A DNA stretch of 41,657 nucleotides, taken from the NCBI GenBank assembly GCA_964639505.1, contig CAZXDL010000007.1, positions 1 to 41,657 on the forward strand, read 5' to 3'. Each line of letters starts with the position of its first letter. The first letter of the stretch is position 1. This stretch comes from CAZXDL01 sp964639505 (GTDB taxonomy: Bacteria > Patescibacteriota > Saccharimonadia > Saccharimonadales > UBA4665). Shown here piece by piece: positions 22,985 to 31,573 of the stretch. The position numbers and the translations under genes are program-made. Below the pieces are notes generated by a model. It ran no database searches and was not told the DNA's origin. It saw nothing but the letters and a program-made list of their open reading frames with translations.

Positions 22985-23577
22985 TGTGAGAGTGTTAATA
23001 AGTCAATTTCTTTATAGTGCGAACAGGCCATATCCCATGCTGCCCAGAGTCTAAATCCTTCTGCTTGGCAACGTATTGAGAATACTACATCTTGGGTAAT
23101 CTCTCGATGGTCGTCATCGGCTCTTTTGGGAACAAATGGATTAACAAGTCTTTCTATAACCCTACGGGCTATTAGCGTACAACCTGTCCCGATGGCGTAA
23201 ACTTCTTCGAGTCCCTCTCCTCTTTTAACTCTTGCTTCAACTGCGTAATCTTTGTCGCCAGCATCGAAAACATTCCAGCAAATATTATTAAGGCCATACT
23301 TAGGTAGGCTAATTGGAGTAGGAAACGTAATAACATCTTTGTCATATTGAATATAGTCGAGAGGGTTTCCTTTTGGGGGATTATCAGTATCCATCATTAA
23401 TAGGTAGTCATAGTCTCCCTTTAAGAAATACTTTGAAATAACGTTACGATTAGCCTCGTTGCCAACCATACTATTAATAAGAACCTCTACCCTATCGTCT
23501 TTAGACAGTTGGAGTATTTTCTCCACCACCCTGTGATGAATCTGAGTTTGACACGGGATAGATAATAGAATCTTCAT
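22981..23577 (-). CDS. GT-A-like glycosyltransferase, paralogue B (198 aa)
   Basis: Contains DYLLMMDTDNPPKGNPL, with D63-T-D65 as the metal site, then GTGCTLIARRVIERL and CSHYKEIDLLTL. It shares these blocks with the protein at 21371-21949. The start overlaps the 3' end of the coiled-coil gene by 77 bases in another frame. Sugar specificity cannot be read from sequence. Confidence 0.8.
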   Translation of the reverse strand: MKILLSIPCQTQIHHRVVEKILQLSKDDRVEVLINSMVGNEANRNVISKYFLKGDYDYLLMMDTDNPPKGNPLDYIQYDKDVITFPTPISLPKYGLNNICWNVFDAGDKDYAVEARVKRGEGLEEVYAIGTGCTLIARRVIERLVNPFVPKRADDDHREITQDVVFSIRCQAEGFRLWAAWDMACSHYKEIDLLTLSQ

Positions 23578-23911
23578 TTTTTTTCTTCATTTCCTTGACC
23601 TTGTTTTCCATTTCTTTTACAAGGTCTATAACTGCTACCTTTAATTTTCCGTCTTCAATTTCTGTCTGAGTAAATATCTCATACTCACCTAGCTGGTGCT
23701 TCTTTAGCTCCTCCTCAATCATTGGGATTGCCTTATCCTTTACCTTCTGTATCTCGGTGTTATTTTTGTTGATTTTCTTCTCAATCTCTTCGTATTCCTT
23801 GATGAGCTTCTTATTATCTTCAATTAGGTCTAACTTCTTTTGAGACAGGGCTTGGATGTCTGGTCTATCCAATATAATTTCTCGGTAGTGACTTTCGTTA
23901 TTTACTTCCAT
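23501..23911 (-). CDS. Coiled-coil protein in the sugar operon (136 aa)
   Basis: From the ATG at 23911: MEVNNESHYREIILDRPDIQALSQKKL, then a long charged coiled coil (EYEEIEKKINKNNTEIQKV...), and a Ser/Gly-rich tail (NSDSSQGGGENTP). No catalytic residue is visible. It may scaffold the transferases or be the acceptor protein. The start overlaps the GT4 stop by 14 bases, and the tail overlaps the next transferase by 77 bases, an unusually deep overlap. Confidence 0.62.
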   Translation of the reverse strand: MEVNNESHYREIILDRPDIQALSQKKLDLIEDNKKLIKEYEEIEKKINKNNTEIQKVKDKAIPMIEEELKKHQLGEYEIFTQTEIEDGKLKVAVIDLVKEMENKVKEMKKKNEDSIIYPVSNSDSSQGGGENTPTV

Positions 23912-24992
23912 ATGTATCGTATAAATAATTAAATACTTTTTCCCACTCAATATAGCGGGTTTTTATATTAAAGTTTTCTAGAACGTACTTTTTGGCCTCC
24001 TTGCCAATACCCCGTCTTAATCTCTTATCTTTGATTAATAGCTCGGTTTTCTCTTTCCAATCATCTAGGGTTGTTGCTAACAGTCCATTCTTACCATTTA
24101 GGTCTTTGTCGTAAGGAGATAGTCCATCAGAAAAGCTTTGGGCTATTACGGGTATTTCACACATAGCGGCCTCTAGGAACTTTAGGTTGGATTTCGCCTT
24201 ATTAAAGTAACTTTCTTTACGTGGGATAAGCATTATATCTGCCTTTATGTCATTAAGAATATAAGGATAATTGTCTATTCCAACCCACTCTACGTGCTCT
24301 ACATTCTTTAATGAATCCCAGAATTCGTGTTCGTTCTTATAAACGCTTTCAACAAGTGGGTTTTCTTTTCTTTTCTCTCTACCCCAAAGACCAAAAAGTA
24401 TTAACTGGACATCGTTTCTTTTGTCTAGCTCTCTAAGATAGGGGGCCATTATTTCAAAATCTTGGGTGTATGAGGCTGAACCGCTTATCAAGATTCTTAC
24501 CTTATCTCCTTCGTTTCTTAGGGGTTCTGCCCAATCATCGGGGTCTACACAATTAGGAAGCACAAAGACTTCTTTATTTAACTTTCTATATTCGTTTGCT
24601 AAAAACTCAGTTGTGGTAGTACAGGCGTCAGCATTTCTAACAAAGTTATTTATAATATTGTTATACCTTTCTTGATTCTGGTCTTTTCCATATTCGTTTA
24701 AACCAAAAAAAGGATGACCCTCGTCAAGTTTGGCGGTGTCATCATTATCAAATACTATAATTTTACCACGTTTTCTCATCTCCATAGCAAAACGATGATG
24801 ACGTGGTGTGTCTGGTCTATGGATAACCAGTATATCAGAGTTCATAACCTCTAATGCTATCTGGTTATTTCCTTTCATTGGAGAATATGCCGATACGTGT
24901 GAACCTAAATATCCGCAATGTAACTGTGGTAAAAGACACCTAACATAATTACATCCAGCATAGGCCCCTCCAATGAAATATGCTTTAGGCAT
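23898..24992 (-). CDS. GT4-like glycosyltransferase (364 aa)
   Basis: A full-length GT-B enzyme. The first domain includes NSDILVIHRPDTPRHHRFAMEM and KIIVFDNDDT. The linker is VFVLPNCVDPDDW, and the second domain has VRILISGSASYTQDF and SNLKFLEAAMCEIPVIAQ, where E of FLEAAM is the expected nucleotide-sugar-binding Glu. Second gene of the operon. It is the most canonical enzyme of the cassette and probably extends a glycan. Confidence 0.85.
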   Translation of the reverse strand: MPKAYFIGGAYAGCNYVRCLLPQLHCGYLGSHVSAYSPMKGNNQIALEVMNSDILVIHRPDTPRHHRFAMEMRKRGKIIVFDNDDTAKLDEGHPFFGLNEYGKDQNQERYNNIINNFVRNADACTTTTEFLANEYRKLNKEVFVLPNCVDPDDWAEPLRNEGDKVRILISGSASYTQDFEIMAPYLRELDKRNDVQLILFGLWGREKRKENPLVESVYKNEHEFWDSLKNVEHVEWVGIDNYPYILNDIKADIMLIPRKESYFNKAKSNLKFLEAAMCEIPVIAQSFSDGLSPYDKDLNGKNGLLATTLDDWKEKTELLIKDKRLRRGIGKEAKKYVLENFNIKTRYIEWEKVFNYLYDTYGSK

Positions 24993-24994
24993 AT

Positions 24995-25177
24995 CTATTC
25001 AATATTCTCCTGCGTTCCTTCTCCGCCTTCTCTCTTTTCCTTTTTCTTAAAGTCTCTAATCGACGGTTTGGAATTCTTACGGAGATATTCTTGGATGGTA
25101 GTAATACTTCCATCTTTTGGATTTATAAAAGTTTTCTCATGTTTTAGCTCGCTTCCCTGAGCAATTCTAACTGCCAT
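24995..25177 (-). CDS. Small basic protein opening the sugar operon (60 aa)
   Basis: The frame starts MAVRIAQGSELKHEKTF and is rich in Lys, Arg and Glu (IRDFKKKEKREGGEGTQENIE), probably disordered. Its ATG is fused to the second copy of the AAGTTATCCACAT element. It is two bases from the GT4 gene, so it may act as a leader peptide or a small regulator of the cassette. Confidence 0.62.
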   Translation of the reverse strand: MAVRIAQGSELKHEKTFINPKDGSITTIQEYLRKNSKPSIRDFKKKEKREGGEGTQENIE

Positions 25178-25189
25178 GTGGATAACTTA
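25177..25189 (-). promoter_or_regulatory. AAGTTATCCACAT element, copy 2 (perfect DnaA box)
   Basis: The minus strand carries the same 13-mer as at 3552-3564, again running directly into an ATG. It lies in the predicted leader of the sugar operon, about 15 bases after the expected transcription start. Confidence 0.6.
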
Positions 25190-25204
25190 AATAATAATAT
25201 ACTA

Positions 25205-25233
25205 ATTATCCTACTATCATAGACTATTGTCAA
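25205..25233 (-). promoter_or_regulatory. Sugar-operon promoter
   Basis: Minus strand TTGACA (25228-25233), a 17-base spacer and GATAAT (25205-25210). This is the best sigma-70-like match in the window. It would drive the 7.7-kb operon down to 17460 independently of the late promoters. Confidence 0.82.
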
Positions 25234-25260
25234 TAGAGGGCAGTTTTACCCACCCTCTAT
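25233..25260 (-). terminator. Hairpin after the capsid gene
   Basis: ATAGAGGG (25233-25240) and CCCTCTAT (25253-25260) form an eight-pair stem over a 12-base loop, 27 bases after the capsid stop. No strong T-run follows; the -35 of the sugar promoter overlaps its edge. It may attenuate read-through from the head operon. Confidence 0.5.
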
Positions 25261-25286
25261 TTGAAATAGTTCGATTGTTCTTTGAA

Positions 25287-26147
25287 CTAGCTGGCAGTCT
25301 TAATCCACACACCAGAGGTGTTGCGATTAATAGTTGCACCATAAAGAACGTCACAAACAACCAGAGTACCGAGGTATTCTAAGATGTAGTCTGCTTGTGT
25401 TCTCATAATGGTAGCTGCCCAAACGATAGCTTCTCTATGAGCCAAGAAACTTGAACCGTAACCAGAACCACCGAGAGCAGAAGCAACCAATGTACTCTTG
25501 TAGATTGGCACACCATATAACATAGCTGCTGGAGCCATGGTTACTGGGTTTGTAGAACCAGAGGTGTTAATAGCTAATGCAAAACGGTCAATTGCTTGTA
25601 CGTCGGTCCAAATCAATTTTGGAGTCAAGAAGAATGCTCTATCTTCATCCGGAACAAAGGCATTATCAAGTTGCAACAATGCACCACGAATATCAGAGTC
25701 TACCAGACGAGCGGTTGAGGCTCCCTGTGTCTGAGTAAATGATGGAACAAGGTCAGCAATTGCTTGGTCAATAGCCTTAGCTGCTGTATAAGCAGCATTT
25801 TTCATATACTTCTGTTGGAGATTGAAGCTGTTCTTTACGATTTTAGCTTCACGGTCTTCAATAATGAAGGATACTTCTTTCCAAGTATTAACGGTAAGGT
25901 CGACTTTGGTCTCTGTTGGAGCGTTCAAAGTAACCTGAGAACCATTACCCTTGGTATTTGCTGTCATCTGAGAAATCGACGGGATGTGCATAACGTCGCC
26001 ACCATCAGCAAATTCACCAGACAAATCTTCAAAGAAGTTTGCCAAGATTAATTTCTGACGATAGAAGTCATTCATTTTCGGCCCCCACAACTCTGGGATA
26101 AGAGTATCAAGGGTAGTCGAGGATGTATGTGTAGTACCTAAAGCCAT
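25287..26147 (-). CDS. Major capsid protein, HK97 fold (286 aa)
   Basis: The N-terminus TLIPELWGPKMNDFYRQKLILANFFEDL and the middle DVMHIPSISQMTANTKGNG, then SFIIEDREAKIVKNSFNLQQ, follow the N-arm, E-loop and spine-helix order of P22- and T7-like coat proteins. The C-terminal part (ILEYLGTLVVCDVLYGATINR) is the P-domain end. It sits between the scaffold and the sugar operon. It or a fibre is a natural candidate for glycosylation by the cassette. Confidence 0.85.
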   Translation of the reverse strand: MALGTTHTSSTTLDTLIPELWGPKMNDFYRQKLILANFFEDLSGEFADGGDVMHIPSISQMTANTKGNGSQVTLNAPTETKVDLTVNTWKEVSFIIEDREAKIVKNSFNLQQKYMKNAAYTAAKAIDQAIADLVPSFTQTQGASTARLVDSDIRGALLQLDNAFVPDEDRAFFLTPKLIWTDVQAIDRFALAINTSGSTNPVTMAPAAMLYGVPIYKSTLVASALGGSGYGSSFLAHREAIVWAATIMRTQADYILEYLGTLVVCDVLYGATINRNTSGVWIKTAS

Positions 26148-26153
26148 GTAAGT

Positions 26154-26660
26154 TTAGTTTTTTCCAACCATCTTAGCGTGTAATGCTCTCATTTCTACTT
26201 CAGACATCTCTTCAATAGGCTTTTCATGAATACCCTTAGGAGAACGACCAGAGGTAGGACTTGCGTCTTTCTCTGCCTTTTCTCTTAGATATTTCTCTGA
26301 GGCCGCCACGTAAAGAGGGTCTTCGAGAAGTTTAGACGTCGGAACTCCGCTTTCGAATAATCGTTTGGCGATAGCGAATTGCTCTCTATCGAGTTCACGA
26401 TTTTCAATGGCGAATTCTGTCCATTGCTTCCACTTTTCGTCGGTTGGTGTTTTGTTAGACTCTGTCGGTTTAGTGTTTCCACTAGATTCCAACTGAGCGA
26501 TTCGTTCCTCCAGCTCTTTCTTTTTTGAGTTTACCTCATCAAATCGAGCCTTTGGAATCATTGGTTCAGACTTTTTTTCGTCTTCAGTGACGTTCTCTGA
26601 ATCGTTTGTTTCGGTTGATGACTCCGAAGAGGTTGTCTCCTCCATGTTTTCATCGTTCAT
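26154..26660 (-). CDS. Scaffold protein (168 aa)
   Basis: Acidic and Ser/Thr-rich at the N-terminus (MEETTSSESSTETNDSENVTEDEKK), then a coiled coil (KKELEERIAQLESSG) and a helical C-terminus ending EMSEVEMRALHAKMVGKN. Size, acidic content and position directly before the capsid gene match phage scaffolding proteins, which leave the prohead during maturation. Confidence 0.8.
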   Translation of the reverse strand: MNDENMEETTSSESSTETNDSENVTEDEKKSEPMIPKARFDEVNSKKKELEERIAQLESSGNTKPTESNKTPTDEKWKQWTEFAIENRELDREQFAIAKRLFESGVPTSKLLEDPLYVAASEKYLREKAEKDASPTSGRSPKGIHEKPIEEMSEVEMRALHAKMVGKN

Positions 26661-26692
26661 AATTTCGTTTTTATCGTCTCACGAGACGTTGA

Positions 26693-26947
26693 TTAGTCAA
26701 ATCGTTCTGGTTTTCCATTCTCCCGTACCCTGTAGACATTCACTAGATTAACCAAATCTTCTAGAATTAATGAACTAAATACCTTTCCCATATACGCAGC
26801 AGCGGGGTCTGTCTTAACAAGTTCTTTAGCATACTCAGTATCGGGATAACTTATATCTTTAGCGCGTGAAAGTAATTCCTCTGATACAAGTTCCCATGCT
26901 GGACTATTGGCTAAAGAAGCGTATGCAGACTTTAGTTCTTCATTCAT
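26693..26947 (-). CDS. Small head-module protein (84 aa)
   Basis: From the ATG at 26947: MNEELKSAYASLANSPAWELVSEEL, helical, ending VNVYRVRENGKPERFD. Position between portal and scaffold is often used for a small structural or assembly factor. A TATAAT hexamer ends six bases before this ATG, and the alternative ATG at 26965 overlaps that hexamer, so 26947 is preferred and the mRNA is predicted leaderless. Confidence 0.7.
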   Translation of the reverse strand: MNEELKSAYASLANSPAWELVSEELLSRAKDISYPDTEYAKELVKTDPAAAYMGKVFSSLILEDLVNLVNVYRVRENGKPERFD

Positions 26948-26953
26948 AATGAT

Positions 26954-26965
26954 ATTATAACACAA
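26954..26965 (-). promoter_or_regulatory. Leaderless promoter before the scaffold and capsid genes
   Basis: Minus strand TGTGTTATAAT, six bases, then ATG at 26947. It matches the late promoter class except for a T in place of the second G of the extended -10. It would allow extra expression of scaffold and capsid relative to portal and terminase. Confidence 0.68.
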
Positions 26966-26967
26966 TT

Positions 26968-28725
26968 TTAAGCTTTTGCCAAAGGTGATGACCCAGACAA
27001 CATACCGGATGCGTTCATTCCACCTATTTGATTAAGCGCTGGAGCCTGTGCTACTGGCGCTCCCGTACCCGATAAGAGACGTGGTGACAGACCCGTATCC
27101 TCAGCCATAGAGAGAACAAGTTTCTTTAATTGTGGGTCTTGCATAATCTGTGGGTTTTGAGCCAAGAGCTGAATCATATTCGAGGTCGTTTCAACGCGGG
27201 CATTTACATTATAGTTCTCATCGGTGATGACAACCTTAATACCGAAGTCAAAGTTCAAGAAGCCCTCTATAACCTTTACAAACTCTGACTCTCGTGTCAT
27301 ATCCTTCATCTTACCCCGTAAGAGTTCTACCTCATCTTGTGAGGGATAGGTTCCGTGAAGAATAACAAATTTCTTTAGAGCTTCGTTTAATCTACGATTA
27401 ATATCCGATGTCATTAACTCATCAATAAGGTCGGCATCGAAGATTTCAAAGATTTGTTCCTTAACGATTTCCTTCTTAAAGTCAGGGAGAATCCAATCTT
27501 CTACGATTTCTTGGATAAAGAGCCCAACATTTTCTCTAATAAACTCAAAAAGTTTACCAGCATTCTGACTCATTAAAGCACCTAGTCTATAGGGCGTTCC
27601 CGAAGGAAGGCCCTCTCCTGTTAAAACTTCAAAAGCGTTGGAGTTGGAGCGCACCGAATCCATGATAATGGACTGTTCCTGATTATAAGCTGCTAGATTG
27701 CGTTCTTCTGTGGCAACGGGATTCAATCCATTCTTACTCTTAATAACATCTCCATTTAATAGGTCTGTGAGGACGTTGGATTCAACCATATCATCTGCGG
27801 TCCAGAAAAGTTTCTTGGAACTAATCTTCATCGAAGAAGACTTCTGGTTTTGAATTTCATTCCACCTCTCCTGAGCATCAAGATTCATTTCATAAATACC
27901 AAGACCAAGAGCACGTCCATCAATATTAATGTAATTGAGTTTCTTATACGGATATTCCTTTTCTACTTTAGAATATAAAATCTCAGTAGCAGCGGGTTTA
28001 TTATCTGATGTTTTTCGTACATCTCCTACGGTACCAATATAACAAACAGCACGGGAGTATCCGCCTTTGCCTAGACCCAGAATTTCGTTTGGGAATTCGG
28101 CGTGAACCTCATAAACACAAATCTGTGGGCTTTTTTCTTTACGAGCGGTTTCGGTAATCTCATCAATACATTTAGCGTCCCAGCCCTTATCTTTCATCTT
28201 CTCTAATTCATAAGGTTGGAAGTAAAGCTCCTCAATTACATAAGGACTCTTCTGTAAATCTTCAATAGCGGGGTCAAAGCGGAGTCTCTTTAAGGGTACA
28301 TAGTTAATCCCCTCTGGAGTTTTCTTTACAACAAATGAACCATAGGCTGGTAAATATTCAGAAAGCTTATTAAGAAGTAACCCAAATTTATTGTCCTTCA
28401 TCCATTTCATCAAAAGCTCTCTTGCAAGCATGGCTTTCATTCTGTCGGCTCCGTCTTCTGAACGAATAAGAATGTCCTTTGTATCTAAGTCGATATTCTT
28501 TGTAGCGTTTCCTACCTGAGCGTTTAAGATATTAAAAAAATACTTCTTGTTTCCTTGGGAATCCATAGGACCAGAAGCAAATTGTGAAGCCCTATAAAGT
28601 TCAATGCGGGCAACCATATCAGGCTGAACAAAATCATACCCATCACTAATACGAACGGGTTGGTCAAAGTCATCTAAATAGGACTGTAATATTTCAAGAG
28701 CCTTGGGCTCGTATTTTTCAGGCAT
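26968..28725 (-). CDS. Portal protein (585 aa)
   Basis: A long protein with alternating helix and sheet. FFNILNAQVGNATKNIDLDTKDILI, then PAYGSFVVKKTPEGINYVPLKRLRFDP, are typical of the wing and crown regions of podovirus portals. The helix ALMSQNAGKLFEFIRENVGLFIQEIVEDWILP fits the stem. The C-terminus is Ala/Gly-rich. It overlaps the terminase gene by eight bases and precedes the capsid block, as in most tailed phages. Confidence 0.85.
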   Translation of the reverse strand: MPEKYEPKALEILQSYLDDFDQPVRISDGYDFVQPDMVARIELYRASQFASGPMDSQGNKKYFFNILNAQVGNATKNIDLDTKDILIRSEDGADRMKAMLARELLMKWMKDNKFGLLLNKLSEYLPAYGSFVVKKTPEGINYVPLKRLRFDPAIEDLQKSPYVIEELYFQPYELEKMKDKGWDAKCIDEITETARKEKSPQICVYEVHAEFPNEILGLGKGGYSRAVCYIGTVGDVRKTSDNKPAATEILYSKVEKEYPYKKLNYINIDGRALGLGIYEMNLDAQERWNEIQNQKSSSMKISSKKLFWTADDMVESNVLTDLLNGDVIKSKNGLNPVATEERNLAAYNQEQSIIMDSVRSNSNAFEVLTGEGLPSGTPYRLGALMSQNAGKLFEFIRENVGLFIQEIVEDWILPDFKKEIVKEQIFEIFDADLIDELMTSDINRRLNEALKKFVILHGTYPSQDEVELLRGKMKDMTRESEFVKVIEGFLNFDFGIKVVITDENYNVNARVETTSNMIQLLAQNPQIMQDPQLKKLVLSMAEDTGLSPRLLSGTGAPVAQAPALNQIGGMNASGMLSGSSPLAKA

Positions 28726-30112
28726 AGGTTACTTGTTTGCTTTGTTTCATTAAAACGTTTCGTCTTTCTAAGACGTTATTTACATCTAGTTCTGAGAACG
28801 TAAGTGCGAGTGCGTCAGCTACATCGGGACTGGGGATACCTTTTCTTCGTAATTCCTGTTTATCGATGATTTTAAGCGTTCCGGTTGAACGGGTTTTGTA
28901 CTTTATATCGGTAAGTTGAAAGAAGTCCTTGGCTTTTTCTAAATGTCCCCCAGATTTAAGCCATTCTCTGAGTCTAAAGTAGATTTCCGCCCTCTTATTG
29001 GCATATTTCTCCTTATTATCGGCCGAAGAGGAAAGATTCACCCCTTGTATACGAATTCCTTTCTCTCTAAAGCGGTCATAGACCCCAGCTCCCATGCCCG
29101 TAGCGTCAATAAAGGTATTTTCTGGCTCTACGTCGTACTTTTGCATGATTTCAGACGTTAAACCAATAATATCCATCAGGTTTTCAGTGGTTGTCTTAGC
29201 TACGATTTGAGCATAATTGGCTGAACGAAGGACCCAGACGTTAAAATTACCACCGCTTCGAGCTATATCGACCCCAAGTTTTCGTTCTCCGAATTCCGAG
29301 GGGTTCTCGACCTCAAAAGCTAGTCGTAAATCAGATTCCGTAACCATCTGGGTCCACCCATCTATGTCAATCTGCGACTCAGGGGGGAATTTAACTTCGT
29401 ACATGACATCAAAAAAGGCTTCTTTTCTCATCTCATCTACGAACTTTTCTTCCATACGTCCTTCTTCTATAGCTTTTTTATAATCAATCTCAATTATCTT
29501 ATAATCAGAGTTTCTATAAGAGCGTAAAAAGTGGTTTCTGTTAAAAGGATTTCCAATTTCTAATAAGAAGTTGTCTTTGTGTCCGCCCAACATACGCTTG
29601 ATTTTAGCGTAGATGTCGTCATCAATTAAACAAGACTCGTCTAAAATGATGTTCGCAGCACCAAATCCCATTAGGGTTTCACCGGCGTTCTGTTTGTTCT
29701 GTGAGTCTGCTGAAAGAACAAATATTTCTCCACCTCTTTTAAAGGTAATGCGTTTCTTACTTCGTTCTCTTCTTAATCGGTCGATGCTTTCATTGACATC
29801 AAGTTGCGCCACAAACAGTTCATTATCATAGATATGTTCTATTACATACCTCATAATAATCTGAGCCTTCGCCTCTGAAGGAGCTACGATAGCCCACTTC
29901 TCTGGATACGTTAATGCTCGTAAAAGAACCGCTATGGCGCAAACAAGTGACTTCCCATATTGACTTGGTGTCATAACGTGAATGCGCGACGGGGAACGTT
30001 TGACTATGCAATTAAAAATCTCCTCTTGTCCTCCTGAAAGTACAATTGGTTCTTTCTTACCTGTAGCCTGATTATAAATGAGGAACAGTTTTGAAAGTTC
30101 TCCAATATTCAT
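28718..30112 (-). CDS. terL: Terminase large subunit (464 aa)
   Basis: ATPase motifs: a Walker A-like PSQYGKS at residues 49-55 and Walker B IILDES with D158 and E159. Nuclease motifs of the RNase-H fold: D282 in LGVDIARSGG, D336 in TFIDATGMG and D430/D433 in SPDVADALALTF. It pumps DNA into the prohead and cuts the concatemer. Length is normal. The start at 30112 directly follows the stop of the small subunit. Confidence 0.95.
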   Translation of the reverse strand: MNIGELSKLFLIYNQATGKKEPIVLSGGQEEIFNCIVKRSPSRIHVMTPSQYGKSLVCAIAVLLRALTYPEKWAIVAPSEAKAQIIMRYVIEHIYDNELFVAQLDVNESIDRLRRERSKKRITFKRGGEIFVLSADSQNKQNAGETLMGFGAANIILDESCLIDDDIYAKIKRMLGGHKDNFLLEIGNPFNRNHFLRSYRNSDYKIIEIDYKKAIEEGRMEEKFVDEMRKEAFFDVMYEVKFPPESQIDIDGWTQMVTESDLRLAFEVENPSEFGERKLGVDIARSGGNFNVWVLRSANYAQIVAKTTTENLMDIIGLTSEIMQKYDVEPENTFIDATGMGAGVYDRFREKGIRIQGVNLSSSADNKEKYANKRAEIYFRLREWLKSGGHLEKAKDFFQLTDIKYKTRSTGTLKIIDKQELRRKGIPSPDVADALALTFSELDVNNVLERRNVLMKQSKQVTYA

Positions 30113-30508
30113 TTACACTTCTTCTTCTTTTTTTTCATCTTCTACAACTTCAGCGCTCGACATAATAGAAGCTAGTCTATCCATTGCTTCCTCTCCCTTT
30201 TCTACAGTAACACTTACCTTAGAAGAGGTGATGTCTAAAACATCTGCCATTAATTTAAGCTCCCCTAAGCGTTCCTTAGGTTTGTTCTCTAAATCGTAGG
30301 CTAGGTACTGGGAGAATCTCTCTACTGTAAGACCAGCTTCCTTCATAGCATCTTGAATACCCCTAGAACGAAAGGTCTGGGTTGAGTTCTTGGCAGAACT
30401 GTCTGAATACCCCGCCTCCTTTAGAACCTCTTGTTGAATAATATCTTCTCCTGCCATCTTTTTTCTAATTATTATTTCTCTTACTTTTCTTTGTTTATCA
30501 CTTATCAT
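30113..30508 (-). CDS. terS: Terminase small subunit (131 aa)
   Basis: An N-terminal HTH-like region (IIQQEVLKEAGYSDSSAKNSTQTFRSR) has the AGYS turn common in small terminases, followed by a helical oligomerisation part and an acidic tail (EVVEDEKKEEEV). It directly precedes the large subunit and would recognise the packaging site. Its ATG overlaps the TGA-type stop of the preceding gene. Confidence 0.85.
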   Translation of the reverse strand: MISDKQRKVREIIIRKKMAGEDIIQQEVLKEAGYSDSSAKNSTQTFRSRGIQDAMKEAGLTVERFSQYLAYDLENKPKERLGELKLMADVLDITSSKVSVTVEKGEEAMDRLASIMSSAEVVEDEKKEEEV

Positions 30509-31263
30509 AGTTTTGACAATCCATCTTGAACGGTATAGTTAGTACCGTCATTTATCTGTTGATTGATAATTTCCTGAATAGAACCATTCTTACTATATTT
30601 AGCTCTTAAAGCTTGTCTAATAGAAAGACCCGTTGTGCCAGCTAAGACGTTAGCGGCGTCTTGTGTTAAAAGACCAGTCGTTCCAGCTAAAGCATTCATA
30701 TTATATTGAATTGAAGCTCCGGCTACGGTGGTGGTAACGTCATCCTTATAAACATAAAAAGGAGCGTCCCACGTATTCTGATTTACCCAATTTTGTGTAG
30801 TGTAGTCTCTTCGGCAGAAATTACCAGCGTGCGTAGGAGAACTAGCATCAATACCGTAATAAACAAGGTTACTAGCATTACTTCCTGCGTCTTCATATCG
30901 TACACCAATAAAATACTTGGTTCCATTTGTCATTGCATACTTATTCGCACCACTAAAGGTAAAGGTAATAAGAGCAAAAGAGGTCGATAAGACAGAAGTA
31001 GAGACTGTATCTGAAATAGCCAAGGCTCCTCCCGGATACGCTCCTGTTGGAGTTCCTGTACCGTAAGTACCTGAATGGGTGTAAAGAACAGCAACCATAG
31101 TTCCCGGAGGGTTACCTCCTTTAGCTAGGTTCATTTTAAAGCTATTCAAAACACCACCAGTAGAGGTAAACGACTGAGAAGCGTCTGAATACCAACCGTT
31201 ATAAAGCGATACTGTATTAGTGTCTTGGTTTGTTTCGGAATAGGAATCTACTAAAGTTGCCAT
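30505..31263 (-). CDS. Beta-rich fibre or decoration protein (252 aa)
   Basis: The N-terminal 170 residues look like a beta-sandwich with SYSETNQDTNTVSLYNGWYSDA and FIGVRYEDAGSNASN, similar to carbohydrate-binding modules of fibre proteins. Then come two short repeats, NALAGTTGLLTQDAAN and VLAGTTGLSIRQAL, and a helical end. Placing such a gene upstream of terminase is unusual. It could be a head fibre or a packaged adhesin. Confidence 0.62.
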   Translation of the reverse strand: MATLVDSYSETNQDTNTVSLYNGWYSDASQSFTSTGGVLNSFKMNLAKGGNPPGTMVAVLYTHSGTYGTGTPTGAYPGGALAISDTVSTSVLSTSFALITFTFSGANKYAMTNGTKYFIGVRYEDAGSNASNLVYYGIDASSPTHAGNFCRRDYTTQNWVNQNTWDAPFYVYKDDVTTTVAGASIQYNMNALAGTTGLLTQDAANVLAGTTGLSIRQALRAKYSKNGSIQEIINQQINDGTNYTVQDGLSKL

Positions 31264-31289
31264 GGAATATAATAACTTGTTATGTTATT

Positions 31290-31302
31290 ATTATACCATA
31301 AA
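31290..31302 (-). promoter_or_regulatory. Extended -10 late promoter at the head of the structural operon
   Basis: Minus strand TTTTATGGTATAAT. The TGG-TATAAT core matches the promoters at 11509 and 17430. Here the leader is about 20-26 bases, so this gene is not leaderless. It would start the terminase-to-capsid unit. Confidence 0.7.
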
Positions 31303-31315
31303 ACAGCCTACTTAG

Positions 31316-31573
31316 CTATGGGCACAGGCATTTACTCTTCTTAACGTCGTGTTTGGGACAATAAGTGTTTCCTCTAAGCTCTTGGAGTTTTACTCGGTCT
31401 ATGAGGGTATCGAGTTCTGTAGAGCTTTCTAAGGTCTCTGAGGAACTATTAGACCGCTTAAAGCAACTGCAGGTCTTACAGTGCCCTATTCCTCCTAATC
31501 TACGGTAGGCTGTGGCGCGAGAGAGTCCCTTGCTCATAAGCTCATCTATCCTTTGGTCTTTTTGCTTCGGCAT
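31316..31573 (-). CDS. HTH and zinc-cluster protein (85 aa)
   Basis: DELMSKGLSRATAYRRLGGIG is a resolvase- or IS-like HTH (GLSRATAYRRL), followed by CKTCSC and a later YCPKHDVKKSKCLCP, giving four to six cysteines with a His for zinc. A small DNA-binding protein directly upstream of the late promoter is a good candidate for a late activator; this is inference. Confidence 0.7.
   Translation of the reverse strand: MPKQKDQRIDELMSKGLSRATAYRRLGGIGHCKTCSCFKRSNSSSETLESSTELDTLIDRVKLQELRGNTYCPKHDVKKSKCLCP

Noticed and set aside
30505..31263. Diversity-generating retroelement target
   Set aside because: No reverse transcriptase and no template-variable repeat pair was seen anywhere in the window.
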